The notes: generated from the sequence alone by a model not told the origin. A stretch of 44,666 bases of DNA from Rhodobacteraceae bacterium HLUCCO18 (GCA_001314805.1 LJSY01000035.1:1-44666); one strand, 5' to 3'. Positions 15,475-24,074 are shown, numbered from the stretch's first letter. Numbers and translations: made by a program.

Positions 15475-15966
15475 ATGTTGAAGAGCGTCACCATCGCGGC
15501 CCCGCGCGTCGTTCAACCCGCCTACAGGCAAAGCGCCGATGAGGTCATCGTCGAAAGACAGGACGGTTCCGAGCTTCACGGAGACTGGGTGCTCGGCACC
15601 CAGGTGACCACGCCGGACGGAGACGTGATCGGATCGATCGGAGATCTCATCCTTGACAAGGAAGACAGTTCGGCAAACGCCTCCGTGGTGTCCGTGGGCG
15701 GCTTTCTCGGCTTCGGCACCAAGCAGATCGCCGTGGACTGGTCCGAACCGGACATGACTTACGACGGTAACGAAATCACGCTCGGCATAACCCGCGAGGA
15801 AGCCGGGGCCGCACCTGAACACGCGTTCCGGGAACGCATCCATCCGCCGCCGCCCGAACCGGAAGCCGGCGCTGGAACCGGAGACACCGGTGGCAGCGCC
15901 TTGGACGGTGGCACCACCGGAGGCACCGGGACGACAGGAACCGGCGGGACCATGGACGGCCAGTGA
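15475..15966 (+). CDS. PRC-barrel protein with Gly/Thr-rich tail
   Basis: 163 residues from the ATG at 15475, though the frame is open upstream and 15439 is an alternative. A PRC-barrel core occupies residues ~35-110 (WVLGTQVTTPDGDVIGSIGD, FLGFGTKQIAVDW, GITREEAGAAPEHA). The last ~45 residues are Pro then Gly/Thr/Asp low complexity (GGTTGGTGTTGTGG). No signal peptide is evident from this start. PRC-barrels occur in membrane-associated or RNA-processing contexts, and the role here is unknown. It lies downstream of the DUF4168 gene with a 174-base gap. Confidence 0.72.
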   Translation: MLKSVTIAAPRVVQPAYRQSADEVIVERQDGSELHGDWVLGTQVTTPDGDVIGSIGDLILDKEDSSANASVVSVGGFLGFGTKQIAVDWSEPDMTYDGNEITLGITREEAGAAPEHAFRERIHPPPPEPEAGAGTGDTGGSALDGGTTGGTGTTGTGGTMDGQ

Positions 15967-16093
15967 ACCGCTGGACATATGGCGTCTGGCGGGCCGCGCG
16001 ACCCGCCGGTCGAAAGCTTGCGGCGGGCGAATTCCTCGGCGTCGGCGCATGACCGCGCTTGACCGAAACTTCAAGGAAGACAAGTAAAACCCG

Positions 16094-16549
16094 ATGAGCA
16101 CCTTGACCCTGCACCCGCCCCGCGCCTCGCTGGCCCTGACTTGCCATGCGATCATCGAGACCTTCCGGCGTTTGCCGATCCGCGATCTGATCCTCGCCGC
16201 CGCGATCGTGCTTGCGGCCTCGGTCGTCGTCCATGCCGACGAGAACCTACCGGACTGGATCCCCGATGTGCTGACCTTCCCCGACGATGCCGAGGTCGTC
16301 ACCGACCGTGCCGTGGGCTCCAGCATCCGGTTGTTCTCGATCTCGACCGAAGCCGATGTCGACACCCTCCTCGCCGACTGGGAGGAGGAGCTGACCGAGA
16401 ACGGCTATCCCGTCACGCAGGAAGCGGGTGAGCTTCTGGACCGATCCATCGAGTTCACCGGCCCGGACATCGTGAACGCGAAGATCATCGTGGCGCCGAC
16501 CACCGACGGCTCGAGAAGCCTGATCGAATTCGACGCGACGCTGAACTGA
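16094..16549 (+). CDS. Exported hypothetical protein
   Basis: 151 residues. An unusually long N-terminal leader of ~28 residues (LTLHPPRASLALTCHAII...) precedes a hydrophobic helix (LILAAAIVLAASVVVHA) that could be a signal peptide or anchor. The mature part (~50-151) alternates acidic and hydrophobic segments (LPDWIPDVLTFPDDAEVVTD, EFTGPDIVNAKIIVAP) without a recognised fold name. AAGGAAG lies ~15 bases before the ATG at 16094. It belongs to the block of envelope genes in one direction. Function not assigned. Confidence 0.65.
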   Translation: MSTLTLHPPRASLALTCHAIIETFRRLPIRDLILAAAIVLAASVVVHADENLPDWIPDVLTFPDDAEVVTDRAVGSSIRLFSISTEADVDTLLADWEEELTENGYPVTQEAGELLDRSIEFTGPDIVNAKIIVAPTTDGSRSLIEFDATLN

Positions 16550-16686
16550 AACCAAGAAGCCCGGCAACGATCCGCGCATCCTCTGCCCCCCGCATCCTCT
16601 GCCGAAGCGGTCATTGCGAAAGCTATGCGGGCTGTTTGCGTGGATCATTCCGAAATGCCGGAAAAGCAGGCCCATGACCGGGTGGC

Positions 16687-16711
16687 GGAACCGGATCGCG
16701 CGGCAGGCGTT
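16687..16711 (+). promoter_or_regulatory. EcfG-type promoter upstream of the L,D-transpeptidase
   Basis: GGAAC (16687-16691), 16 nt, CGTT (16708-16711) match the general stress consensus, 67 nt before the ATG at 16778. The stretch 16550-16686 shows no gene. Confidence 0.55.
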
Positions 16712-16777
16712 GTCTCTGGAAGATGCTGCGGGCAGCTCTGGAATTGAGTCGAACGCCGCGCGGGACAGAGGGCGAAA

Positions 16778-17419
16778 ATGCTGACGAGACGCCATTTCAT
16801 CATCACGGGTGCGGCCCTGTTCTCGGGTCCGCTTGCCGGAACCGCACTGGCGAGCACATCGCCCAGCGAGGCGCAGCAGGCGGCGTGGGACGCGGAGGTG
16901 ACGCCGACGAATTACGATCCGGCGACCTCGAACCCGTGGGGCCTCGCGCCCAGCTACCTGCCAACCCGCGTCGAGACGCGCGCGGGCCTCGTCCCCGGAG
17001 ACATTCATGTCGATGCCGTCGCGCGCTTTCTCTACCACATCGGCGCCGACCAGACCGCCATGCGCTATGGCGTGGCGATCGGACGCGACGGCCTTTACGA
17101 GCCCGGCACATACCGCATCGGACGCAAGCAGCAATGGCCGCACTGGACACCGACCGAGTCGATGATCGAGCGTGAGCCGGACGTCTACGGCCAATGGGCG
17201 GACGGCATGGATCCAGGTCCGTCCAACCCGTTGGGCTCGCGCGCGCTCTATCTCTACGAGGGCGAGCGCGACACCTATCTGCGCATCCACGGCACGCCGC
17301 AGCCACGGACCATCGGCACGCGGGCAAGCTCCGGCTGTGTGCGCATGGTGATGGCGCATATCAATGATCTCTACGACGAGGTCGACATCGGGGCGACAGC
17401 GCATCTTTACCCGGCGTAG
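16778..17419 (+). CDS. L,D-transpeptidase (YkuD family), Tat-type signal
   Basis: 213 residues. The N-terminus MLTRRHFIITGAALFSGPL carries a twin-arginine signal, so it is exported folded. The YkuD catalytic motif is complete: His171 in RIHGTPQP and Cys187 in RASSGCVRM. These enzymes cross-link peptidoglycan through 3-3 bonds or attach proteins to it. ATG at 16778 with GGGCG upstream. The EcfG site 67 nt upstream suggests stress induction, fitting cell-wall reinforcement. Full length for the family. Confidence 0.92.
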   Translation: MLTRRHFIITGAALFSGPLAGTALASTSPSEAQQAAWDAEVTPTNYDPATSNPWGLAPSYLPTRVETRAGLVPGDIHVDAVARFLYHIGADQTAMRYGVAIGRDGLYEPGTYRIGRKQQWPHWTPTESMIEREPDVYGQWADGMDPGPSNPLGSRALYLYEGERDTYLRIHGTPQPRTIGTRASSGCVRMVMAHINDLYDEVDIGATAHLYPA

Positions 17420-17573
17420 GGCGACCGCCTTCCTGCCGCGCGACGGGCCGGCGAGTTTGGCCGCAAATTGGTCGGAAATCTGCCGCCCACGCCTGACCTC
17501 GGCGCTACAATTGCGAAGGGGCGCGGGACACCTACGGTTGCCTGGGAAGAGATGCGGTGAAGGTTTCGAGAAG

Positions 17574-18065
17574 ATGAAAAGGCTGGGCCTGGATGCGACG
17601 GACCTTCGCATCCTCAGCGCCGTTCAGCGGCATGGCCAGCTGAGCAAGACGAGGCTTGCCGAGATCGCCAACATCTCTCCGACACCCTGCTGGGCCCGCC
17701 TTGACCGGCTGAAGGCGGCGGGATTCATCCGCAGCTACCACGCCGATATCGCGCTCGAGCGGATCTGCGACGTGTCCCGCGTCGTGGTCACGGTGTCTCT
17801 TTCTCATCACCGCAAATCCGACTTCGACCGCTTCGAAGCCTTCGTGAACGCGCATGACGAGGTAATCGAGTGCATCGCGACTGGCGGCGGAATGGATTAC
17901 GTCATGAAGGTCGTCAGCCCGAACCTCGCGGCGTTCCAGGAGTTGATGCAGGCGATGGTCGATGCCGAACTGGGCGTCGACAGGTACATGACCTACATCG
18001 CGACACGGACCGTCAAGACCGCGCAACCGAATCTCGCGAAGCTGGCGGCGTCGGCAGCGCGATGA
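17574..18065 (+). CDS. Lrp/AsnC-family transcriptional regulator
   Basis: 163 residues. N-terminal winged helix (LDATDLRILSAVQRHGQLSK, LAEIANISPTPCWARLDRLKAAGFI) and C-terminal RAM ligand domain (VVVTVSLSHHR, EVIECIATGGGMDYVMKVVS, VDRYMTYIATRTVK). Such proteins sense amino acids or related ligands as octamers. The gene is 150 bases upstream of, and co-directional with, the DmdA/GcvT-like gene, its likeliest target. The frame is open back to 17364, but the family begins at the Met at 17574. Confidence 0.9.
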   Translation: MKRLGLDATDLRILSAVQRHGQLSKTRLAEIANISPTPCWARLDRLKAAGFIRSYHADIALERICDVSRVVVTVSLSHHRKSDFDRFEAFVNAHDEVIECIATGGGMDYVMKVVSPNLAAFQELMQAMVDAELGVDRYMTYIATRTVKTAQPNLAKLAASAAR

Positions 18066-18215
18066 CGCAATGCGACCGAATCGTCCGCATGCTGCCCGAA
18101 AATGGTCCGATCGGCCCGGCACGGCCGAATCTTTGGTCCGACTTTTCGAGGCTTCGGCACTAGGTCTCCTTTGGATACGTCGGCAGGGAGGCCGGCGGCA
18201 GGTTGGGAGGGAACC

Positions 18216-19355
18216 ATGCACGCAGACGCGTTCGGCTTTGGCACGCAGATCCGCAAATCACCCTATTTCGAGGCCACCGTCCGATGGGGTGCGAAGGCGT
18301 TCTCGGTCTACAACCACATGTACATCCCGCGCGATTTCGGCGACCCGGAGCAGAATTTCTGGAACCTCGTGAACGACGCGATCCTGTGCGACGTGGCGGT
18401 CGAGCGGCAGGTGGAGATCACCGGGCCGGACGCCGCGCATTTCGTGCAGATGCTGACCCCGCGCGACCTGTCGAAGATGGCCGTCGGACAGTGCAAGTAC
18501 ATCCTCATCACCAATGCCGAAGGCGGCATCCTGAACGATCCGATCCTCTTGCGGCTGGCCGAGAACCATTTCTGGATCTCGCTCGCCGACAGCGACATCC
18601 TTCTCTGGGCGCAGGGCGTGGCCGTTCATTCCGGCATGGACGTGACGATCACGGAACCGGACGTCTCGCCGCTCCAGCTGCAGGGCCCGAAATCGGGGCA
18701 GATCATGCAGGCGCTCTTCGGCGAGGAGATCATGGACCTGCGGTATTACTGGCTGCGCGAGGTCGATCTCGACGGCATCCCGCTGATCGTGTCGCGCACC
18801 GGCTGGTCGAGCGAGCTGGGCTATGAACTTTATCTGCGCGACGGCACGCAGGGCGACGCGCTGTGGGAACGCATCATGGCGACCGGCATGGCCTACGGGC
18901 TCAAGCCCGGGCACACTTCGTCCATCCGCCGCATCGAGGGCGGCATGCTGTCCTATCACGCCGATGCGGATATCCACACGAACCCCTACGAGCTCGGCCT
19001 CGACCGGCTGGTCGATCTCGACATGGAGGCCGACTTCATCGGCAAGCAGGCGCTGCGGCGTATCCGCGACGCGGGTGTCAGCCGCAGGCAGGTGGGCCTG
19101 ATCATCGACTGCGATCCGTTCAAGGGGCCGAATACCAGCTTCTGGCCGATAAACCGGGACGGGGAGACGGTCGGCAAGGTCACCTCCGCGGTCTATTCGC
19201 CACGGCTTGAGCGGAACATCGCGCTGGCGATGGTGTCGGTGGACGTCGCCCATCTGGGCCTCGAGCTCGAGGTGGTCACGCCGTCCGGCCCGACGCGCGC
19301 CACCGTGGTGGAGCGGCCGTTCTACGATCCGAAGAAGCGTCTCGCGGTCGCCTGA
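18216..19355 (+). CDS. DmdA/GcvT-type aminomethyltransferase family protein
   Basis: 379 residues from the ATG at 18216 behind GGGAGGG. The opening GTQIRKSPYFEATVRWG, then YNHMYIPRDFGDPEQNFW and AVERQVEITGPDAA, closely recall roseobacter DMSP demethylase (DmdA). The rest is the GcvT folate-binding fold (LTPRDLSKMAVGQCKY, LLRLAENHFWISLADSD, SRTGWSSELGYELYL, RIEGGMLSYHADAD, GLDRLVDLDMEADFIGKQAL). DmdA moves a methyl group from dimethylsulfoniopropionate to tetrahydrofolate. Paralogues with other substrates are common in this family, so I do not assign dmdA. The adjacent Lrp-type gene is the likely regulator. Confidence 0.78.
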   Translation: MHADAFGFGTQIRKSPYFEATVRWGAKAFSVYNHMYIPRDFGDPEQNFWNLVNDAILCDVAVERQVEITGPDAAHFVQMLTPRDLSKMAVGQCKYILITNAEGGILNDPILLRLAENHFWISLADSDILLWAQGVAVHSGMDVTITEPDVSPLQLQGPKSGQIMQALFGEEIMDLRYYWLREVDLDGIPLIVSRTGWSSELGYELYLRDGTQGDALWERIMATGMAYGLKPGHTSSIRRIEGGMLSYHADADIHTNPYELGLDRLVDLDMEADFIGKQALRRIRDAGVSRRQVGLIIDCDPFKGPNTSFWPINRDGETVGKVTSAVYSPRLERNIALAMVSVDVAHLGLELEVVTPSGPTRATVVERPFYDPKKRLAVA

Positions 19356-19376
19356 GGCGGCCCGGCGGAGCGAAAC

Positions 19377-19418
19377 GCCCGGTGCCAATCGCGACCCACG
19401 GGTCGGGCTGCACCGGGC
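19377..19418 (+). terminator. Nested stem-loop after the DmdA-like gene
   Basis: Outer arms GCCCGGTGC/GCACCGGGC (9 bp) enclose inner arms CGACCC/GGGTCG. It begins 22 bases after the stop. No T-run follows, so it could be a 3' stability element or a Rho-independent-like pause rather than a classical terminator. Confidence 0.45.
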
Positions 19419-19447
19419 GCGCTCAACTTGCAGGCTTGTGCTGCCAT

Positions 19448-19471
19448 CCCGTGAAAGCCTATTTTCACGGG
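19448..19471. promoter_or_regulatory. Palindromic operator at the rpiR-type gene
   Basis: CCCGTGAAA-N6-TTTCACGGG is a perfect 9-bp inverted repeat ending one base before the ATG at 19473. Its GTGAAA core recurs at 20426-20453 before the TRAP operon. Binding here would block initiation, i.e. autorepression. Confidence 0.6.
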
Positions 19472-19472
19472 C

Positions 19473-20318
19473 ATGGCGTCAGCGACCCGCACCTCCTTCA
19501 TCGCACGCATCCGGGATGCGACGCCGAGCATGCATCGGAGCGAATTGCGGCTGGCCGAGGCGATCCTGCATTTCCCCGGCCAGATCGCCAGCTACACCGC
19601 GACTGAACTCGCGCAGATGGCGGGCGTGTCCAACGCCACGGTGACGCGTTTCGTCCGCAAGATCGGCTACGCCTCCTTCGAAGAGGCGCGGCAGGCCGTG
19701 CGCGCCGAGCAGGCCGCCGGCACGGCGCTTCTGCGGGTGGATCGCGAGGGGGCGCCGCGCGACGGGCAGATCGCCCGCCACCTCGACCGGAGCCACGACA
19801 ATCTCGAACGCAGCCTCGCGCGGCTCGACGACGCCGAGATCGGCGCGCTGGTCGAAACGATGATCGGGGCGGACCGGCTCTGGCTGATCGGGTTCCGGGC
19901 GGGTCAGGCCTTTGCGCGCTACCTGTCGTGGCAGATCATGCAGGTCCGCGGCAACGTCTTCACCCTGCCCCGCGACGGGGAGACACTGTCCGAAAGCCTT
20001 GCCGGCATCGGGCCGCGAGATTGCGTGGTCGTCTTCGCCCTGCGCCGCCCGCCCCGGCAGTTCGACGCGCTTCTGTCGGTGCTGGAGGAAAGCGAGGCGC
20101 AGACGGCACTGATCGGCGATCTGACCGGTCTAGAGGCGATGCCGGCGCGCTGGCGCCTGCCCTGCAGCACGACGGGTGCCGGTCCGCTTTTCGACCATGT
20201 GGGCGTCATGGCGGTCTGCGGAATACTGGCCTCGAGCGCCATCGAGGGCTCGGGCGCCGCCGGACGGGAACGGCTGCGCACCATCGAGAACATCCACGAT
20301 TCCCTCGACGAACTCTGA
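19473..20318 (+). CDS. MurR/RpiR-family transcriptional regulator
   Basis: 281 residues. N-terminal HTH_6 (~1-75: LAEAILHFPGQIASYTATEL, AQMAGVSNATVTRFVRKIGY, FEEARQAVR) and a C-terminal SIS domain (~125-255: MIGADRLWLIGFRAGQAFAR, LSESLAGIGPRDCVVVFALR). SIS domains bind phosphosugars or related metabolites. It precedes and is co-directional with a DctPQM TRAP operon and a racemase-family gene. Related perfect palindromes lie at its own start and in front of that operon, which points to local control. The ATG at 19473 has no separate ribosome site because the palindrome occupies that position. Confidence 0.9.
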   Translation: MASATRTSFIARIRDATPSMHRSELRLAEAILHFPGQIASYTATELAQMAGVSNATVTRFVRKIGYASFEEARQAVRAEQAAGTALLRVDREGAPRDGQIARHLDRSHDNLERSLARLDDAEIGALVETMIGADRLWLIGFRAGQAFARYLSWQIMQVRGNVFTLPRDGETLSESLAGIGPRDCVVVFALRRPPRQFDALLSVLEESEAQTALIGDLTGLEAMPARWRLPCSTTGAGPLFDHVGVMAVCGILASSAIEGSGAAGRERLRTIENIHDSLDEL

Positions 20319-20425
20319 ACTCCGACGCACACGAAGCGCGCGGCCTGCGTGGTCATCCGCGCGGAATTTCCGCCCAAGTCTTGGGCGATCGTGAATCCCG
20401 AAGCGCTTTGTTGTTATAAAAAAAC

Positions 20426-20453
20426 TTTTTCACACGACGTGGCTGGTGAAAAA
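20426..20453. promoter_or_regulatory. Candidate RpiR-type operator before the TRAP operon
   Basis: TTTTTCAC-N12-GTGAAAAA is a perfect 8-bp inverted repeat, 54 bases before the dctP-like ATG, in an AT-rich patch (TTGTTATAAAA). It shares the GTGAAA half-site with the palindrome at 19448-19471. Confidence 0.55.
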
Positions 20454-20507
20454 CCTCTTGCGTAAGACATCGCTTGCCCGTCCACCTCCATAGGAAAGGA
20501 TCGCCAC

Positions 20508-21488
20508 ATGACCCTTCTGAGAAAATCCCTTTTCATCACGACCGCGTGCCTCGCCCTGCCGGGCATGGCCGCCGCCCAGTCCGTGCTGCAGATCAACTCC
20601 TCCCTGCCTGAAGGCTCCTTCGCGCATGTCTTCCTGCAGGAATACGAAACCCGGCTCGAAGCCGCCACCGACGGCGCCATCGACGTGCAGATCTTCATGT
20701 CGAACACGCTCGGCTCGGAGGAGGACGTCCTCCAGGGCCTCGGTCTCGGTACGCATCAGGCATCGCTTTCCGCGTCGGCCATCGCGCAGATCAACACCCG
20801 CACCGCCATCTTCGATCTCCCCTATCTGTTCGAGGACCGCGACGCCGTGCAGGCCTTTGCCGCCAGCCCGGCGGGCGAGATGCTGGCCGAAGGCTTCGAG
20901 GGCACCGGCATGGTGCTGGCCGCGATGTGGGACAACGGCTTCCGCCAGATCACCAACAGTGTGCGGCCCATCGTGGTGCCCGCCGATCTGGACGGGCTCA
21001 AGATCCGCACGCCCACCAGCCGCCAGCGCGTCGAGATGTTCAACACGCTCGGCGCCAATGCCACGCCGCTCAGCTTCGGCGAGGTCTATTCCGGGCTGGA
21101 TCAAGGCGTGATCGACGGCCAGGAAAACCCCGCCGAGATCGTCGAAAGCGGGCGCTTCTACGAGGTGCAGCAATACATGTCGCTGTCGAACCACGTCTAT
21201 CTGCCGACCTTCCTCGTTTTCGGTGAACCCTTCCTCGCAAGCCTCGATCCCGAACTGCGGGAGGCGGTGATGACCGTCGCGGCCGAAGTCGCACCCTGGA
21301 CCTTCGCGTGGGGTGACGAGACAGACAGCCGCGTGATCGGAGAACTGGCAGACCGCATCGCGATCAACGAGATCGACTTCGCCGCCTTCCAGGCCGCGGC
21401 CGCACCCCTCTACGAGAGCCCGACCTTCGTGGACGTCATCGGCGCCGACATGATCGCCGCCACCCGCGCGGCCCTCGGCATCGAGTAA
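20508..21488 (+). CDS. TRAP transporter substrate-binding protein (DctP family)
   Basis: 326 residues with a signal peptide (LLRKSLFITTACLALPGMAAAQ). DctP landmarks: INSSLPEGSFAHVFLQEYETRLEA, VQIFMSNTLGSEEDVLQGL, the Arg-containing GLKIRTPTSRQRVEMFNTLGA (the arginine normally pairs with a carboxylate on the substrate), and GEVYSGLDQGVIDGQENP. It captures an organic acid in the periplasm for the DctQM permease encoded next. ATG at 20508 behind AAAGGA. The downstream racemase-family gene hints at a chiral or hydroxy/amino acid, but the substrate is unproven. Confidence 0.93.
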   Translation: MTLLRKSLFITTACLALPGMAAAQSVLQINSSLPEGSFAHVFLQEYETRLEAATDGAIDVQIFMSNTLGSEEDVLQGLGLGTHQASLSASAIAQINTRTAIFDLPYLFEDRDAVQAFAASPAGEMLAEGFEGTGMVLAAMWDNGFRQITNSVRPIVVPADLDGLKIRTPTSRQRVEMFNTLGANATPLSFGEVYSGLDQGVIDGQENPAEIVESGRFYEVQQYMSLSNHVYLPTFLVFGEPFLASLDPELREAVMTVAAEVAPWTFAWGDETDSRVIGELADRIAINEIDFAAFQAAAAPLYESPTFVDVIGADMIAATRAALGIE

Positions 21489-21514
21489 CGCCTGCCCCAA
21501 GGAGCAGCCCCGCC

Positions 21515-22036
21515 ATGGCCCGCCTCACCGCCCTTGTCGCGTTCGTCGACCTCTGGCTCACGCGCCTTCTGGACGCGGTGGTGATCGGGTTGGCGGGGCT
21601 GCTCTTCTGCCTGCTCAACTACGCGGTCTTCACCCGCTTCATCCTCAACGACAGCGTCTCGTGGTCCGAGGAACTGCCCGCCCATGTGCTGGCCGTCCTG
21701 ACCTTCATCGGCGCGGCCTACCTGACGCGCACCTCGGAGCATCTGGGCTTCGACTCCGTGGTGCGCATCCTGTCGCCCGGCGTGAAGCGCGCCGTGATGG
21801 CGGGTAACCTCATCCTGATGGCGGGCTTCGGCGGGCTCCTAGCGTATTACGGCGGGATCGCTGCGCAAAGCTTCGGTGCCCGGATGCTGATCTCCGTCGA
21901 CCTGCCGATGGGCCTGTTCCGTTGGGCGATGCCCATAGGCGGCGCTCTGATCGCGCTCATCAGCCTCACGCGCCTTGCCGGTCTTCTGACGGGCCGGGTG
22001 CATCCCGATGACCTCCTGCCCGAAAGCGACGCGTGA
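21515..22036 (+). CDS. TRAP transporter small permease (DctQ)
   Basis: 173 residues with four predicted transmembrane helices (LDAVVIGLAGLLFCLLNY, LAVLTFIGAAYL, LILMAGFGGLLAYYGGI, MPIGGALIALISL) and the typical NDSVSWSEELPAH cytoplasmic segment. It starts 26 bases after the binding protein, and its stop overlaps the DctM start (TGATG), so the two permease subunits are coupled. Confidence 0.92.
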   Translation: MARLTALVAFVDLWLTRLLDAVVIGLAGLLFCLLNYAVFTRFILNDSVSWSEELPAHVLAVLTFIGAAYLTRTSEHLGFDSVVRILSPGVKRAVMAGNLILMAGFGGLLAYYGGIAAQSFGARMLISVDLPMGLFRWAMPIGGALIALISLTRLAGLLTGRVHPDDLLPESDA

Positions 22037-23322
22037 TGTTCCTCGATCCCGGCTGGATCATCCTGATCCTTCTCGTCACCCTGCTGATCGCGGGATTGCC
22101 CATCGCCTTCGTGCTCGGCGTGACCGCCGCGACGATGATCCTGCTGGACCCGGCCGTGGTGCCGCAGATCATCGGGCTGATCCCCTTCGGGGGCGCCAAC
22201 AACTACCTGCTGGTGGCGGCGCTATTGTTCATGATCGCGGGCGAGGTGATGAACCAGGGCCGGATCGCGGAAAAGCTCATCGCCTTCGCCTCCAGCCTCG
22301 TGGGCCATATCCGCGGCGGGCTGGCGCATGTCAACATTCTGACATCGCTGTTCTTCTCGGAGATTTCGGGCACCGCCACCTCGGATGCCGCCGCCATCGG
22401 CTCGGTCATGATCCCGCAGATGAAGAAGCGCGGCTACCCGGCGGCCTTCGCCGCCGCCGTGACCTCGACCTCGGCCACCATGGCGATCATCGTGCCGCCG
22501 TCGCTGAACCTGATCCTCTACGCCTATGTCGCGAACGCCTCGATCGCCGAGCTCTTCGCGGCAGGCATCCTGCCCGGCATCATGGTCTGCGCACTTCTCA
22601 TGGCCACGGCCTATTTCATCTCGGTGAAACGCGGCTACCCGACCGAGGGGGAGTTCCGCTTCGCCCGCGTGCTCGAAACCGGCAAGGATGCCGCGATCCC
22701 GCTGACCCTGCCGATCCTTATCCTCGTCGGCATCCTCGGCGGCATCTTCACCGCGACCGAGGCGGGCGCCATCGCGGCCTTCTGGTCGATCGTGCTGGCC
22801 ATGTTCCTTTACCGCACGATCAAGCTGGGCAACCTGCTGGATACCTTCCGCATCGCGGGCAAGCGCAGCGCGATGCTGATGTTCATCGTCGCGACCTCGA
22901 CACTGCTGGGCTGGTATCTCACCAACCAGCGCATTCCACAGGACATCGCGCAGGCGATCCTCGGCATCTCGGAGAATTACTGGGTCGTGCTGGCCGCCAT
23001 CAACATCTTCTTCCTGCTGGCGGGCACCATCATCCACGGCACGCCCGCGATCCTGATGCTGGTGCCGATCTTCCTGCCGCTGGCCGACCAGCTGGGCATC
23101 GACCGGGTGCATTTCGGGCTGATCCTGACGATCAACCTCGGTATCGGGCAACAGACGCCGCCGGTGGCCTCGGTCGTGCTGATCACCTGCGCTATCGCAA
23201 AGATATCCATCGCCAGGATCATCCCCTCGCTGCTGGCCTTCATCGGCGCGATGCTTGTGGCGCTGATCCTCGTGAACGTCTTCCCGGCCATCGTGCTCTG
23301 GCTGCCATCGGTCATCCTGTGA
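22036..23322 (+). CDS. TRAP transporter large permease (DctM)
   Basis: 428 residues, starting at the ATG that overlaps the DctQ stop (a GTG one codon earlier is an alternative). About 12 hydrophobic segments. Family motifs include GLPIAFVLGVTAATMI, FSEISGTATSDAAAIGSVMIPQMKKRGY, PAFAAAVTS-like and VPPSLNLILYAYV, then GIFTATEAGAIAAFWS and LTINLGIGQQTPPVAS. It is the Na+-coupled translocator of the DctPQM system. Its stop overlaps the start of the racemase-family gene. Confidence 0.94.
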   Translation: MFLDPGWIILILLVTLLIAGLPIAFVLGVTAATMILLDPAVVPQIIGLIPFGGANNYLLVAALLFMIAGEVMNQGRIAEKLIAFASSLVGHIRGGLAHVNILTSLFFSEISGTATSDAAAIGSVMIPQMKKRGYPAAFAAAVTSTSATMAIIVPPSLNLILYAYVANASIAELFAAGILPGIMVCALLMATAYFISVKRGYPTEGEFRFARVLETGKDAAIPLTLPILILVGILGGIFTATEAGAIAAFWSIVLAMFLYRTIKLGNLLDTFRIAGKRSAMLMFIVATSTLLGWYLTNQRIPQDIAQAILGISENYWVVLAAINIFFLLAGTIIHGTPAILMLVPIFLPLADQLGIDRVHFGLILTINLGIGQQTPPVASVVLITCAIAKISIARIIPSLLAFIGAMLVALILVNVFPAIVLWLPSVIL

Positions 23323-23975
23323 TGCGGCTTCTCATCGTCAACCCGAACACGACGCCGGGCGTGACGGCGCGGATCGATGCGGCGGCGCAGGCGGTGGCAA
23401 AACCGGGCGACCGGTTCACGACGGTCTCGGCGGCTTCCGGCCCGGCCCTGATCGTGACCGAAGCCGATGCCGAGGCGGCCACCCTCGGCGTCCTGCAGGC
23501 GATCGCCGCCCGTGACGGACCGATCGACGGGATCGTGCTGGCCTCCTTCGGCGATACCGGCGCGCGGGAAGTCCGGCGCAGGTATCCGGACCTCCCCGTC
23601 CTCGGGATAGCCGAGGCGGCCTTCACCGAAGTCCGGCGCATCGGCGGCCCATTCGCCATCGTGACCTTTGCGCCGGAAGTGGCCGGACCGCTGTCCGAGA
23701 AGGCCGCCGAACACGGCATGGCCGGCGCGCTGATGCGCGTGGCAAGCCCCGCGCTTCCGCTTGCCCACGATCCCGCCGACGTCGCCGACAGGATGCTGCC
23801 CGCCCTGCTCGAACTCTGCCATGACTGCGAGGCGGAGGGCGCCCGGAGCATCGTTCTGGGCGGCGGCCCGCTGGCGGGTCTCGCCAGCACGATCGCGCCC
23901 TCTTGCGCCGTCAAAGTGGTGGACGGCACGCAGTCAGCGGTCGGACTATTGCGCGAACGCCTTGTGACAGGCTAG
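23322..23975 (+). CDS. Asp/Glu/hydantoin racemase family protein without catalytic cysteines
   Basis: 217 residues with the family opening MRLLIVNPNTTPGVTARI, then IDGIVLASFGDTGAREVRR, LGIAEAAFTEV and ARSIVLGGGPLAGLAS. Characterised hydantoin/allantoin racemases carry a cysteine at each half-site (ACFGD-type and LGCAG-type). Here the matching residues are Ser75 and Gly181. A two-base proton-transfer racemase mechanism is therefore unlikely. It may be a decarboxylase-like, isomerase-like or binding variant. Translationally coupled to dctM, so it probably acts on the imported compound. Intracellular. Confidence 0.85.
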   Translation: MRLLIVNPNTTPGVTARIDAAAQAVAKPGDRFTTVSAASGPALIVTEADAEAATLGVLQAIAARDGPIDGIVLASFGDTGAREVRRRYPDLPVLGIAEAAFTEVRRIGGPFAIVTFAPEVAGPLSEKAAEHGMAGALMRVASPALPLAHDPADVADRMLPALLELCHDCEAEGARSIVLGGGPLAGLASTIAPSCAVKVVDGTQSAVGLLRERLVTG

Positions 23976-24074
23976 GCGCGCGTGTCATCCGACGGTGCGT
24001 TTCCGAAGGTGCCGCACCACGCGGGGGCATCAGACGGGCGCGGGCCGTGCCGATCGCGAGTGCCGCTTGTCCCG

